Shown here one piece after another: positions 17,243 through 29,742 of a stretch of 64,000 bases of DNA (position 1 is its first letter; each line of letters opens with the position of its first letter). Source of the stretch: Variovorax sp. EL159 (GTDB taxonomy: Bacteria; Pseudomonadota; Gammaproteobacteria; Burkholderiales; Burkholderiaceae_C); NCBI RefSeq assembly GCF_900100965.1, contig NZ_FMUJ01000002.1, positions 121,869-185,868 on the forward strand, given 5' to 3'. Made by a program: the position numbers and the translations under genes. Below the pieces are notes generated by a model. It saw only the letters and a list, made by a program, of their open reading frames with translations, searched no databases and had not been told where the DNA came from.

Positions 17243-17941
17243 TTACTCGTCGCGGCCGCCGGCAATGCCCAACAGGGCCAGCAGCGACTGGAAGACGTTG
17301 TAGATGCTGAGGTACACGCCCAGCGTGGCCGAGATGTAGTTGGTTTCCAGGCCGTCCTTCACGCGCTTGAGGTCGTGCAGGATGAAGGCCGAGAAGATGC
17401 CGATGGCCGCGACCGACAGCGTCATCATCAGCGCGCTCGACTTGATGAAGAAGTTGGCGATGCCCGCCACCAGCAGCAGGATGGCGCCGATGAAGAGCCA
17501 CTTGCCCATGGCCGACAGGTCGCGCTTGATGACCGACGACAACGAGGCCATGCCCAGGAAGATCGCGCCGGTGCCGGCGAACGCCGTCATCACGAGGCTG
17601 GCGCCGTTGGCCAGGCCGAGCACGGTGCCGACCAGGCGCGACAGCATCAGGCCCATGAAGAAGGTGAAGGCCAGCAGCACCGGCACGCCGGCGGCCGATT
17701 CCTTGGTCTTCTCGATGGCGTACATGAAGCCGAAGGCGCCGCCGAGGAAGACCATCAGGCCGATGCCGGGCGACATGGCGCGCGAGAAGCCGGTGGAGAC
17801 GCCGATCCAGGCGCCGAGCACCGTCGGCACCATCGACAGCGCGAGCAGCCAGTAGGTGTTGCGCAGGACGCGGTTGCGTTCCTGCACCGAGGCGATCGGC
17901 GCGTCGAAGCCGGGGTGGTAAGTGGTTGGGCTGTTGTTCAT
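17243..17941 (-). CDS. Bax inhibitor-1 / YccA-family membrane protein
   Basis: A 232-residue protein with seven hydrophobic segments after a short cytoplasmic N-terminus (MNNSPTTYHPGFDAPIASVQ, ERNRVLRNTYWLLALSMVPT). The closing segment (FSAFILHDLKRVKDG) carries the conserved acidic residue of the family's di-aspartyl pore. Family members are calcium-leak channels or, in YccA, modulators of the FtsH protease. AAGGAAATC lies upstream of the chosen ATG. It is 22 bases upstream of the Rrf2 gene on the same strand, so the two may share a transcript. Its exact role is inference. Confidence 0.93.
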   Translation of the reverse strand: MNNSPTTYHPGFDAPIASVQERNRVLRNTYWLLALSMVPTVLGAWIGVSTGFSRAMSPGIGLMVFLGGAFGFMYAIEKTKESAAGVPVLLAFTFFMGLMLSRLVGTVLGLANGASLVMTAFAGTGAIFLGMASLSSVIKRDLSAMGKWLFIGAILLLVAGIANFFIKSSALMMTLSVAAIGIFSAFILHDLKRVKDGLETNYISATLGVYLSIYNVFQSLLALLGIAGGRDE

Positions 17942-18126
17942 TGTGATTTCCTGATTTCCTTGAAGGGAGGTGGACCGATGCCGGACTGGACGAAATGGCA
18001 CGTGCAGCGGGCGAACGGCCGGAAGGGGAGATGTGTCGTTGCGATGCGGGTGTGCCGGAAGGCCGGCAGGCCGTATCGAGGGGCAGAAGCCCGCGCAGGG
18101 CTCCCGGTCGCGCAGGGCCGTGAGGC

Positions 18127-18513
18127 CTAGGCGACGAAGGAAGCGGCGCGAGGAGGCCGCTTGGGCCGTTCGAGGAACGGCGAGATCGTGGTGGTCAGGC
18201 CGAGTTTCGGCAGCTGTTCCGACAGACGCTGCGGCAGGCGCACGTCGTTGCGGGCATCGACCAGCTCGGCGTGTTCGGAGCCTGCTTCGTCGAGGTTGGT
18301 GGCATCGTCCGATGCCGAATCGGCATCGCCAACCGTGGTGGCGTCGGCGAGCGAAACGCTGGTGACCACCGTCTGCTCGACCTGGCTGGCCTGCGAGACG
18401 GTTGGGTGGTTGCCGTACGTATGGCCGGCACCGATCAGGTTGTGGGCAAGCACGGCAAAGCCGTAGCAGGACAACATGATGGCAAGGACAGTAGCGGCAA
18501 ACCAGCGGGACAT
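18127..18513 (-). CDS. Hypothetical membrane-anchored or exported small protein
   Basis: A 128-residue protein. The N-terminal 24 residues (MSRWFAATVLAIMLSCYGFA) form one hydrophobic segment that serves as signal or anchor. An acidic Ser/Thr/Asp-rich stretch follows (about 50-90) and then a basic Pro-containing C-terminus (ERPKRPPRAASFVA). No family recognised. It lies 185 bases upstream of the Bax-inhibitor-1 gene on the same strand. No strong ribosome binding site is visible, so the start is less certain. Confidence 0.6.
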   Translation of the reverse strand: MSRWFAATVLAIMLSCYGFAVLAHNLIGAGHTYGNHPTVSQASQVEQTVVTSVSLADATTVGDADSASDDATNLDEAGSEHAELVDARNDVRLPQRLSEQLPKLGLTTTISPFLERPKRPPRAASFVA

Positions 18514-18736
18514 GAAGGGGTAATTTTACCTGCCGCCAGCCCACCCGGCCGCAAAGACGGCGCTTTCTCCGACCGGGGCGCACGGATGTTCAGGTGTTCT
18601 TCATCGTCCATGAGATGAGACGCTCATGGAAAATCTGGCCGACTACCGGAGTTTTGGCCTCGCTTTTAGCCTTCTGGACATGTATCGGCGCCCTCTGCCT
18701 GCCGGGCATTCACCTCAACTTCCAGGAGAACCTTTC

Positions 18737-18984
18737 ATGGCCACCCCCGACAACATCGCCAACTTCAACGGTGCCAAGCCTGTGATCGACGCCGACGACG
18801 CCGCAATGCCGATACCGCGGCCGTCTGCTCCGAGATCCAGAAGACCTGGAACCGCGAAGACGCGCTGCAATGGGCCGAGGCCTACAGCGCCGTGTTCCCG
18901 CCGTACCAGTTGCTGATCGAGAGCTACGTGAAGGCGCAGTAGGTCGTGAAGAACAGCGAGCAGCTGGATTCGCAACGCGCCTGA
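18737..18984 (+). pseudogene. Small pseudogene with a frameshift and an in-frame stop
   Basis: ATG 18737 has AGGAGA seven bases upstream and begins MATPDNIANFNGAKPVIDAD. The frame then turns into low-quality Arg/Pro-rich sequence and ends at 18916. A one-base shift near 18803 restores plausible coding: NADTAAVCSEIQKTWN, then REDALQWAEAYSAVFPPYQL, up to a TAG at 18940. Reading past that TAG in the same frame gives VVKNSEQLDSQRA and a natural TGA at 18982. The ancestral protein would have been about 82 residues, helical, with an FPPYQ segment. A phasin-like character is possible but unproven. A sequencing error could explain the shift but hardly both lesions. Confidence 0.55.
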
Positions 18985-19007
18985 GGGCCTGAAGGCTCGA
19001 CGGCTTG

Positions 19008-21230
19008 CTACACGGCCGCAGCCGGAGGCTCGGTGCCTTCCGGCTGCAGCCATTCGCGCGCATGGCCGCGCAGCGCGTCGATCTGGAGCCAGATCAAACC
19101 CAGCTCCGTATGAAAGGTGCGCGCCTGCGGATCGGCCTCGCCGCTGGCGGCCGTCGCTTCTGCCAACGCGGCGCGCGCCGCCGACTCCGAGGCGGTGTCG
19201 CGCGGGCCATCGACCGAGCCGCTCTCGAGTCCGGCCGCCAGCGCATCGAGCGCCGCGATCGCGCCTTCCGCCGCAGTGCGCAGCACCGCCATCTGCGCCG
19301 AATCGGGCAGCGCCGCGCGGTGCGCGCCCAGCGCCGACAGATAGCTCAACAGCGTGTGCGAGCGGATCAGAAAGCGCAGCGCCACGCCCGCGCGCGGCCG
19401 CACGTAGCCGGGCTCGCGGAACATGTCGGACACGGCGGTCGACAGGGCCGCATCGGCGTTGTGGTCGTTGCGGCGCGCCAGCCGGTAATCGAGGTGATCG
19501 CGTGCGCCCGTGCGGTACTGCGCGACGATCTGCCGCAGGTAGCCCGCGTGACCACGCAAGGCCGCTGCCGCCAGTTCGTTGATGCGGCGCGCCTGCCAGT
19601 GCGGCAGCACCAGCAGCACGGCAAGCCCGGCGATCGCGCTGCCGATGGCGGTGTCGACCAGCCGCGGCACCAGCAGCACGCCGCTGTCGCCGACCTGGTT
19701 GAAGCACATCAGCACCAGCAGCGTCATCGAGGCCGTTGCCAGCAGGTAGCGCGTGGTGCGCGTCGCGAAGAACAGCACGCCCGCCACCACCGCGATCACC
19801 GACTGCACCAGCGGTTGCGGAAATAGCTGCAGCAGCGCCCAGCCCGCCACCACGCCCAGCGCCGTGCCCGCGATGCGCTGGCCCATGCGCGAGATGGTGT
19901 CGCCGTAGGTCTGCTGGCACACGAACAGCGTGGTCAGCAGGATCCAGTAGCCCTGCGCCGGATGGATCAGGTGCATCACGCCATAGCCCGCAACCAGCGC
20001 GATCGACAGCCGCAGTGCATGCCGAAACAGCGGCGAGCGCGGCGTGAGCTGCCGCCGCACGCGTTCGACCGCATCGCGCCATGAACGCGGCGAGCGGTCG
20101 AACAGACCCATCTCGGTCCGGCCGGCGCGCGCCGACGGCTGGCTTGCGCCCGTGAGTTGCCCGTCGAGTTGCGCGAGGTTGCGCGCAAGCGCCTCGACCG
20201 AAGCCAGCAGCACCAGCCGCTCGGGCGTGGACGCGCGTGCGCGTTCATGTGCGATGGCGCTGCGCAGGTCGGCCAGCGCCTGGACGGTCTCGGTGCCCAC
20301 CTCGAAGGGTTCGCGCCGCTCGATCGATGACGCGAGGCGCAGGCAGGCGATGCCCTGCAGGTCCAGCACGCGCTGGCAGCGGTACAGCAGGTCGCTGTGG
20401 AAGAAGGCGTCGGCCAGCGCGTTGTAGTCGTCGTGCGAAGAGCTGGCGCGCTCGTGCACGTCCTGCGCGATCAGGTACAGGCCGCGGTAGCGCGAGATGC
20501 GCCCCGTCGGCGCCCGCGCGCCGATGCGGCGGAAGATGCTTTCCTTGGCGGCGTTCAGCTCGGTCACCACCTCCGCGTTGAGCTGCGCGAGCGACAACCG
20601 CTTGCGCTCGATGTCGATGCCGCGCAGCGGCTCGAACAGCGAAGCCTTGAAGCGCACGAAGTTGCCCAGCACCCCGAACAGCGTGACCAGCCGCGCCTGC
20701 ACCGGCTGCGCCGGAAAGGCCGCGCACCAGAGTACCGAGAACACGCCGTACCACGCTGCGCCCGCCAGCAGCAACAGCGGCTCGCGGCCGCGAACGGCCG
20801 CAGTGCCGTGCGAGGACGTCATGTTCTCGATGCCGAGCGTGGCGTACATCCCCAGGATCAGCGTGGCATAGGCAATCGCCTTGTAGCGCGCCTCCACCGC
20901 GCCCAGCATCGTGAGGCTGAAGGCCGCGAGCGCGAGCCCGGTGATGAACAGCAGCGGCAGGCCGAACAGCGCCTCGACCGCGAACGCCATCGCCGCGAAG
21001 CAGGCCAGCGTGACCAGTTGCGCGCGAAGCCGGCCGCGCCAGCTGTCGTCGGTTTCGGCGAGCGCGCTGGCAATGGCGCCAAGAAACAGCGGGATCACCG
21101 CATCGGGGTGGCCGGTGTAGCCGCACGCGGCCATCAGGCTGCCGAGCGTGAGCAGGATGCGCAGCGGCTGCGCGCGAGAGGCAAAAGACCGCAGCCGCTG
21201 GCGCAGCGCGTCGGAAGACAGGGGAAGCAT
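19008..21230 (-). CDS. FUSC-family inner-membrane protein (YccS/YhfK type)
   Basis: A 740-residue protein with the family plan: a first cluster of membrane helices (about 15-170), a cytoplasmic helical region of about 200 residues, a second helix cluster (about 390-520, with GYGVMHLIHPAQGYWILLTT then FVCQQTYGDTISRMGQRIAG), and a cytoplasmic C-terminal domain. The GYWILLTTLFVCQ and RMGQRIAGTALG stretches are family hallmarks. Relatives include aromatic-acid exporters and YccS; the substrate here is unknown. I chose ATG 21230; an ATG at 21257 would add nine residues. It stands alone, convergent with the pseudogene. Confidence 0.9.
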   Translation of the reverse strand: MLPLSSDALRQRLRSFASRAQPLRILLTLGSLMAACGYTGHPDAVIPLFLGAIASALAETDDSWRGRLRAQLVTLACFAAMAFAVEALFGLPLLFITGLALAAFSLTMLGAVEARYKAIAYATLILGMYATLGIENMTSSHGTAAVRGREPLLLLAGAAWYGVFSVLWCAAFPAQPVQARLVTLFGVLGNFVRFKASLFEPLRGIDIERKRLSLAQLNAEVVTELNAAKESIFRRIGARAPTGRISRYRGLYLIAQDVHERASSSHDDYNALADAFFHSDLLYRCQRVLDLQGIACLRLASSIERREPFEVGTETVQALADLRSAIAHERARASTPERLVLLASVEALARNLAQLDGQLTGASQPSARAGRTEMGLFDRSPRSWRDAVERVRRQLTPRSPLFRHALRLSIALVAGYGVMHLIHPAQGYWILLTTLFVCQQTYGDTISRMGQRIAGTALGVVAGWALLQLFPQPLVQSVIAVVAGVLFFATRTTRYLLATASMTLLVLMCFNQVGDSGVLLVPRLVDTAIGSAIAGLAVLLVLPHWQARRINELAAAALRGHAGYLRQIVAQYRTGARDHLDYRLARRNDHNADAALSTAVSDMFREPGYVRPRAGVALRFLIRSHTLLSYLSALGAHRAALPDSAQMAVLRTAAEGAIAALDALAAGLESGSVDGPRDTASESAARAALAEATAASGEADPQARTFHTELGLIWLQIDALRGHAREWLQPEGTEPPAAAV

Positions 21231-21275
21231 GATGCGATCTTGCACGATGCATGCCACGGTTTCGTGGCGTTGTGG

Positions 21276-22625
21276 CTATGTCGCGATCGGGCGGCGCATG
21301 AAGCCGTGGCGGGGTGCGATCCATTGGAGCAGTCCGGTGCTGTCGACCGTGTTTGCGGACGCAAGGCCGATGAACAGCGTCAGGTCTTCGATCAGCAGGA
21401 ACTGGCGTGAATTCGCGCCGTCCGTGCCTGCACAGGCTTGCAGCGTGGCTTCTCCGAGCACGAGTTTTTCGCCCGGTGCGGGTGGGGAGATGGACACGTC
21501 GGGCCAGGTCGCCCGCAGGCTTGCGAGCGCGTGCGTGGATTCCGCCGTCAGGGCCCGCGTCGACAGGATGTGGCGCACCCGTCCCGGTGCCGCCGCGACG
21601 AGCGCCGCGAGGTGTGCCGGTGTCAGGGGCAACGGGTCGATCAGTGCGCAATCGCCGTTCGAAGTGCCGACGAAATAGCTGTGGGCGAGCTTGCCTTGTG
21701 CACCGTCGTCACTGGCGGTGACCCGCACGATTCGAGCGGAAAGCCGCATGACAAGCCCGGCTTCATGCGCATACCGGCCGTGGCCTTCACCGTCCGGATC
21801 GACGAGGCCGACCTCGTCATATGCCGGCTCTTCCATGTTCACCGGTCGCCGCCCTTCGGGTCCGTTCGCCAGCCTCGGCATGACGCGGGGAATGTGCCGC
21901 AGGCCGCGCGCATGCGCGATGACCTCGTTCGCGCTCACGAACTGCGCAAGCTGCTCCAGGATGCGACGCGTCACGTTCATCAGCTTGAGGCCGCGCGCCG
22001 GGTCCACCGCCTCGGCGGGCTTCAGCCACATGTGCTCGACGGTCTCGCTGCCATCAGGCCGCACGCTCTGCCCCGCCGGCATCAGCGCAAGAAAGAAGCG
22101 GGTGTCGAAGCGGCGCGGCATGCCGGGCGGCGTGAGCCAGTGGGTGAAGTAGGTCAGCCGGTCGACCGCGAGTCGCCAGCCGTGTTCCGCGCACAGCGCG
22201 AGCAGCGCATCGGTGCCCTGCACGGCCGCATCGCGCATGGCCGCGAGCCGGTCGGACGGCAGGCCGTCGAGCTTCACCAGCGCGCCTGATGGATCGGTGG
22301 CGAACAGCAGGCCGGCTTCTTCGAAGCATTCGCGGATCGCGGCCGCGTAGTAATCGAGGCCGCCTTCGGGCACGGCAAGGCGCGCGCTCGCGGCGTCGTC
22401 GTCCAGCCCGCTGCATTGCGCGTGCAGGCTGCGGTCGTGCGCATCGATCACGCCGCCGGGAAACACGCTCGCGCCGCTGTTCTGGTCGTTGGCCTTTTCG
22501 GCCCGGCGCAGCATCAGCACTTCGAGCCCGCGGCCTTCGTCGCGCAGCACGATGAGCGTGGCCGCGGCGCGCACGGGGCGCGGCGCTGCGGGTTTCTGCG
22601 GGGTCTCCGGTGTTGTCGTGTTCAT
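21276..22625 (-). CDS. Nudix hydrolase fused to a degenerate metallo-beta-lactamase-like domain
   Basis: A 449-residue protein. Residues about 15-240 form a NUDT19-like Nudix domain: FPGGVIDAHD near residue 55 and the Nudix helix AAAIRECFEEAGLL near residue 100. The first Glu of the canonical GX5E is missing, as in this subgroup, while REX2EEXGL is intact. Residues about 300-449 resemble a metallo-beta-lactamase-like scaffold (GDCALIDPLPLTPAHLAALV, HILSTRALTAESTHALASLR) but the HxHxDH metal motif is absent. A CoA-diphosphate or nucleotide-diphosphate hydrolase is plausible. It is divergent from the acyl-CoA dehydrogenase gene across 141 bases, which fits a CoA-related role. Confidence 0.8.
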   Translation of the reverse strand: MNTTTPETPQKPAAPRPVRAAATLIVLRDEGRGLEVLMLRRAEKANDQNSGASVFPGGVIDAHDRSLHAQCSGLDDDAASARLAVPEGGLDYYAAAIRECFEEAGLLFATDPSGALVKLDGLPSDRLAAMRDAAVQGTDALLALCAEHGWRLAVDRLTYFTHWLTPPGMPRRFDTRFFLALMPAGQSVRPDGSETVEHMWLKPAEAVDPARGLKLMNVTRRILEQLAQFVSANEVIAHARGLRHIPRVMPRLANGPEGRRPVNMEEPAYDEVGLVDPDGEGHGRYAHEAGLVMRLSARIVRVTASDDGAQGKLAHSYFVGTSNGDCALIDPLPLTPAHLAALVAAAPGRVRHILSTRALTAESTHALASLRATWPDVSISPPAPGEKLVLGEATLQACAGTDGANSRQFLLIEDLTLFIGLASANTVDSTGLLQWIAPRHGFMRRPIAT

Positions 22626-22766
22626 GGGAAGGCATTCTCGCGCCGCCTGGCCGTCGAGGCGCTGCTGCGAAGGTGACAGCCGCACCGGGTGCCTGTCGCG
22701 CGAAGGACCGTCCAAATCCGCCCGCGCGACTTAACTTCAACGCACTTTGTTGTTGAAGGACGCCTG

Positions 22767-23984
22767 ATGCATTTCGAATTCACACCCAAGGTGATCGCGC
22801 TGCGCGACGAGTTGTTGAAGTTCATGGACGAGTACGTCTACCCGAACGAGAAGCGCCGCGAAGAAGAGCTGGCCGCCAACGCGCGCGCCGGCCGCCCCTA
22901 CGCCGAGCTGCCGATGATGGCCGGCCTGAAGGCCAAGGCGCGCGAGCGCGGGCTGTGGAACCTGTTCCTGCCCGAGTCGGAACACGGGCCGGGCCTGACC
23001 AATGTCGAGTACGCGCCGCTGTGCGAGATCATGGGCCGGCGCTACTGGTGCGCCGAGATCTTCAACTGCTCCGCGCCCGACACCGGCAACATGGAAGTGC
23101 TGGCGCGCTATGGCACCAAGGCCCAGCAAGAGCGCTGGCTCACGCCGCTGCTGGCGGGCGAGATCCGCTCGTCATTCGCGATGACCGAGCCCGAGGTGGC
23201 ATCGAGCGACGCCACCAACATCCGCTGCAGCATCCGCCGCGAAGGCGACGAGTACGTCATCAACGGCCGCAAGTGGTACATCACCGGCGCCATGAACGAG
23301 CGCTGCGAGATCTTCGTGCTGATGGGCAAGACCGACCCCGACAACGCCGACCGCCACAGACAGCAGTCGATGGTGCTGGTGCCCAAGAACACGCCCGGCG
23401 TGAGCATCGTGCGCGACATGCAGTTGCTCGGCATGTACGACCCGCCCTTCGGCCACCCCGAGATCGTGTTCGACAACGTGCGCGTGCCGGTCGAGAACAT
23501 CCTGCTCGGCGAAGGCCGCGGCTTCGAGATCGCGCAGGGCCGCCTCGGCCCCGGCCGCATCCATCACTGCATGCGCGCCATCGGCATGGCCGAAGCCGCG
23601 CTGGAGATGATGTGCCAGCGGCTGGTGTCGCGCACCGCCTTCCACAAGCTGCTGTCGGAGCAGGGCGTGTGGCGCGAGCGCATTGCCGAGTCACGCATGC
23701 TGATCGAACAGTCGCGCTGGATGGTGCTCAACGCCGCCTACCGCATGGACACGGTCGGCAACAAGGTCGCAGCGAAAGAGATCGCGATGATCAAGGTGCT
23801 CACGCCCAACAACTGCGTGAAGGTGATCGACTGGGCGATGCAGGCCTTCGGCGCGATGGGCCTGAGCCAGGACACGCTGCTCACGCACTTCTACGCCTAC
23901 GAGCGCCACCTGCGCGTGGCCGACGGCCCCGACGAGGTGCACCGCAACGCGATCGCCAGGCAGGAGCTGGCGGCGTACCAGTAA
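22767..23984 (+). CDS. Acyl-CoA dehydrogenase (ACAD10/11-like)
   Basis: A 405-residue FAD flavoprotein. The order is an N-terminal helical domain, a middle beta domain ([31 protein letters not shown]) and a C-terminal helical domain ending in the signature [40 protein letters not shown]. The conserved Arg-Gly loop [19 protein letters not shown] marks the subgroup related to ACAD10/11. The start has GAAGGA six bases upstream. It oxidises an acyl-CoA to the 2,3-enoyl-CoA, passing electrons to electron-transfer flavoprotein. Chain-length preference is not readable. It converges with the carbamoylase gene and is not obviously in an operon. Confidence 0.95.
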   Translation: MHFEFTPKVIALRDELLKFMDEYVYPNEKRREEELAANARAGRPYAELPMMAGLKAKARERGLWNLFLPESEHGPGLTNVEYAPLCEIMGRRYWCAEIFNCSAPDTGNMEVLARYGTKAQQERWLTPLLAGEIRSSFAMTEPEVASSDATNIRCSIRREGDEYVINGRKWYITGAMNERCEIFVLMGKTDPDNADRHRQQSMVLVPKNTPGVSIVRDMQLLGMYDPPFGHPEIVFDNVRVPVENILLGEGRGFEIAQGRLGPGRIHHCMRAIGMAEAALEMMCQRLVSRTAFHKLLSEQGVWRERIAESRMLIEQSRWMVLNAAYRMDTVGNKVAAKEIAMIKVLTPNNCVKVIDWAMQAFGAMGLSQDTLLTHFYAYERHLRVADGPDEVHRNAIARQELAAYQ

Positions 23985-23998
23985 ATGCCGCGACGGCT

Positions 23999-25255
23999 TC
24001 AGTCGACGCGCTTCGCGCGTTCGAGCATCGCGTGAAGCAGCACGTTGCAGCCGGCCGTCAGGTGGTCGGGCTGCGCGTCCTCGATCTCGTTGTGGCTGAT
24101 GCCGTCCTTGCACGGCACGAAGATCATGCCGGCCGGTGCGAGCCGCGCCGCATAGATCGCGTCGTGCCCCGCGCCCGAGACCACGTCCATGGCCGAGTAG
24201 CCGAGCTTGTCGGTCGCGCGGCGCACGGCGTCCACGCAGTCGGGGTGGAAGGGGCAGGGCGGGATGTACGACACGCGCTCGATGGTCACACCCAGCCCCG
24301 TCTCGCGGCCGGTGCGCTCGACGAAGGCGAGGATCTCGGCGTGCATGCGGTCGAGCAGCTCGTCGTTCACGTTGCGCAGGTCGACCGAGAACTTCACCTG
24401 CCCCGGAATCACGTTGCGGCTGTTCGGGTGCACCTGCACCATGCCGACCGTACCGCGACCGTACGGCTGGTAGCGCAGCGCGATGGCCACCACCTCCTGC
24501 ATGATCCGCGTCGCCACCTGCAGCGCGTCGCGGCGCAGGTGCATCGGCGTCGGGCCCGCATGCGCTTCCATGCCGGTCACCACGCAGTCGTACCACGAGA
24601 GGCCGAGAACGGCAGGCACCACGCCGATCACCTTGCCCGCGTCTTCCAGCACCGGGCCCTGTTCGATGTGGGCCTCGAAGTAGGCGCCGATGGGGTGGTC
24701 GCCCGGCGTCTGCGGCCCGACGTAGCCGATGCGCTCCAGCTCTTCGCGCACCGTCTTGCCTTCGGTGTCTTTCGCGGCGTAGGCGTGCTCCAGGCTGAAA
24801 GCGCCGCAGAACACGCCCGAGCCCATCATCACCGGCACGAAGCGCGAGCCCTCTTCGTTCGTCCAGAACGCGACCTCGATCGGCGCCTCGGTGCGAATGC
24901 CCTGGTCGTTCAGCGTGCGCACCACTTCCAGCGCCGACAGCACGCCGTAGTTGCCGTCGAACTTGCCGCCGGTCGGCTGGGTGTCGATGTGGCTGCCCGA
25001 CACGATGGGCGGCAGCGCGGGGTTGGTGCCTTCGCGGCGCATGAAGACGTTGCCGATCTTGTCGACCGTGATGCTCAGGCCGGCCTCCTTGCCCCACGAC
25101 ACCACGAGGTCGCGGCCCTGCTTGTCGAGGTCGGTCAGCGCCAGCCGCTTGACGCCGCCCTTGGCCGTGCCGCCGATGCGTGCCAGTTCCATCAGCGAGT
25201 TCCACAGGCGCTCGCCGTTGATCGTCAGCACCTCTTTGTCTACTACTGCATTCAT
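23999..25255 (-). CDS. N-carbamoyl-beta-alanine / N-carbamoyl amino acid amidohydrolase (M20 family)
   Basis: A 418-residue Zn-dependent hydantoinase/carbamoylase-family amidase. Metal ligands appear in GSHIDTQPTGGKFDGNYGVL (His, Asp) and FWTNEEGSRF (Glu). The dimerisation domain carries MEAHAGPTPMHLRRDAL, and the C-terminal ligand is in SGAGHDAIYAARLAPAGMIF. It would hydrolyse N-carbamoyl-beta-alanine to beta-alanine, CO2 and ammonia, the last step of reductive pyrimidine breakdown. The start has AAGGAG. It is the last gene of the five-gene minus-strand cluster, 18 bases after the dihydropyrimidinase gene. Confidence 0.93.
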   Translation of the reverse strand: MNAVVDKEVLTINGERLWNSLMELARIGGTAKGGVKRLALTDLDKQGRDLVVSWGKEAGLSITVDKIGNVFMRREGTNPALPPIVSGSHIDTQPTGGKFDGNYGVLSALEVVRTLNDQGIRTEAPIEVAFWTNEEGSRFVPVMMGSGVFCGAFSLEHAYAAKDTEGKTVREELERIGYVGPQTPGDHPIGAYFEAHIEQGPVLEDAGKVIGVVPAVLGLSWYDCVVTGMEAHAGPTPMHLRRDALQVATRIMQEVVAIALRYQPYGRGTVGMVQVHPNSRNVIPGQVKFSVDLRNVNDELLDRMHAEILAFVERTGRETGLGVTIERVSYIPPCPFHPDCVDAVRRATDKLGYSAMDVVSGAGHDAIYAARLAPAGMIFVPCKDGISHNEIEDAQPDHLTAGCNVLLHAMLERAKRVD

Positions 25256-25273
25256 GTATGACTCCTTGAGAAT

Positions 25274-28244
<2,971 letters not shown>

Positions 28245-28361
28245 GTGGGATGTCTCCTGCGTGTGGGCTGTTTTCTTGACTGTGTTGTCGTTCCCCTCCT
28301 GCCGCCGCCCGGTCTGTGCCGGGCTTCTTCACTCATTCATTCATTCGTTCATCCGATCGGC

Positions 28362-29672
28362 TCAGGCGTGGGTTTCGGCGCGCATCGGGTTGTTCGGGTG
28401 CGTGGTCCAGTTGGCGTACTGGCCGACCACCGGGCGGCCGGTGCGCGCGTCCACCTCGCCGGCTTTCAGCGTGCGCATCGACAGCGCGCCGGGCACCGGG
28501 CAGATCGACACGCACAGGTTGCAGCCGACGCACTCTTCTTCCTTCACCTCGAAGAAGCGCATGCCGTCTTTGGTTGCGCTGATGGCCTGGTGCGAGGTGT
28601 CTTCGCACACCACGTGGCAGCGGCCGCACTGGATGCACAGGTCCTGGTGGATCACCGCCTTGTCGACGTGGTTCAGGTTGAGCTGCTGCCAGTCGGTGAT
28701 GCTGCCGACCGCGCGGCCGCGCATCTGCTCGAGGTTGGCGTAGCCCTTCTGGTCCATGAAGTTCGAGAGGCCATCGCACAGGTCCTGCACGATCTTGAAG
28801 CCGTAGACCATGGCGGCCGTGCACACCTGCACCGAGCCGCTGCCCAGTGCGATGAACTCGGCCGCATCGCGCCAGGTCGAGACGCCGCCGATGCCAGAGA
28901 TCGGCAGGCCCGCCGTCTGCGGGTCGCGTGCGATCTCGGCCACCATGTGCAGCGCGATCGGCTTGGCGCCGGGGCCGCAGTAGCCGCCGTGCGAGCCCTT
29001 GCCGTCGGTGTGCGGAAACATCGCCATCGCGTCCAGGTCCACACCCATGATCGAGTTGATGGTGTTGATGAGGCTCACCGCATCGGCGCCGCCTTTCTTG
29101 GCCGCACGCGCGGCGGGGCGGATGTCGGCCACGTTGGGCGTGAGCTTCACGATCACCGGCAGCTTCGAGTAGTGCTTGCACCACTCGGCCACCATCTGGA
29201 TGTACTCGGGCACCTGGCCCACGGCCGCGCCCATGCCGCGCTCGCTCATGCCGTGCGGGCAGCCGAAGTTCAGCTCCAGGCCGTCGCAGCCGGTGTCTTC
29301 GACCATCGGCAGGATGTTCTTCCACGATGCCTCGGTGCACGGCACCATCACCGAGGCCACCAGCGCGCGGTCGGGCCAGTTGCGCTTGACGCGCGTCATC
29401 TCTTCCAGGTTGGTGCGCAGCGGGCGGTCGGAGATCAGCTCGATGTTGTTGAAGCCCGTCACGCGGCGGTCGGCCGCGTACGACACGGCATAGCGCGGGC
29501 CGTGCACGTTGACCACGTTCGGGTCTTCGCCCACGGTCTTCCAGACCACGCCGCCCCAGCCGGCTTCGAAGGCGCGGACCACGTTGATCTCCTTGTCGGT
29601 CGGCGGTGCGGAAGCCAGCCAGAAGGGGTTGGGGCTGCGGATGCCCACGAAGTCGATGCTCAGGTCTGCCAT
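28362..29672 (-). CDS. preA: NAD-dependent dihydropyrimidine dehydrogenase subunit PreA
   Basis: A 436-residue protein. Residues about 1-320 form the FMN barrel (NPFWLASAPPTDKE; GCPHGMSERGMGAAVGQ; SGIGGVSTWRDAAEFIALGS). The C-terminal part carries two 4Fe-4S motifs, CIQCGRCHVVC and CVGCNLCVSICP. With PreT it reduces uracil and thymine with NADH, the first step of reductive pyrimidine catabolism (it can run in reverse in vitro). The ATG at 29672 has AGGAG eight bases upstream; the longer open frame would run into the preT gene. It follows preT by 70 bases. Confidence 0.96.
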   Translation of the reverse strand: MADLSIDFVGIRSPNPFWLASAPPTDKEINVVRAFEAGWGGVVWKTVGEDPNVVNVHGPRYAVSYAADRRVTGFNNIELISDRPLRTNLEEMTRVKRNWPDRALVASVMVPCTEASWKNILPMVEDTGCDGLELNFGCPHGMSERGMGAAVGQVPEYIQMVAEWCKHYSKLPVIVKLTPNVADIRPAARAAKKGGADAVSLINTINSIMGVDLDAMAMFPHTDGKGSHGGYCGPGAKPIALHMVAEIARDPQTAGLPISGIGGVSTWRDAAEFIALGSGSVQVCTAAMVYGFKIVQDLCDGLSNFMDQKGYANLEQMRGRAVGSITDWQQLNLNHVDKAVIHQDLCIQCGRCHVVCEDTSHQAISATKDGMRFFEVKEEECVGCNLCVSICPVPGALSMRTLKAGEVDARTGRPVVGQYANWTTHPNNPMRAETHA

Positions 29673-29742
29673 GTGAATTGCTCCTGTCGCGGCAAGGCGC
29701 GCACGGATGGAATGAGAGAAAGGGAAGGTCGGTGCAGCCGCG

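Noticed and set aside
18594..18785. A 63-codon frame with a hydrophobic stretch upstream of the pseudogene
   Set aside because: No ribosome binding site, and it overlaps the better-supported start at 18737 in another frame.
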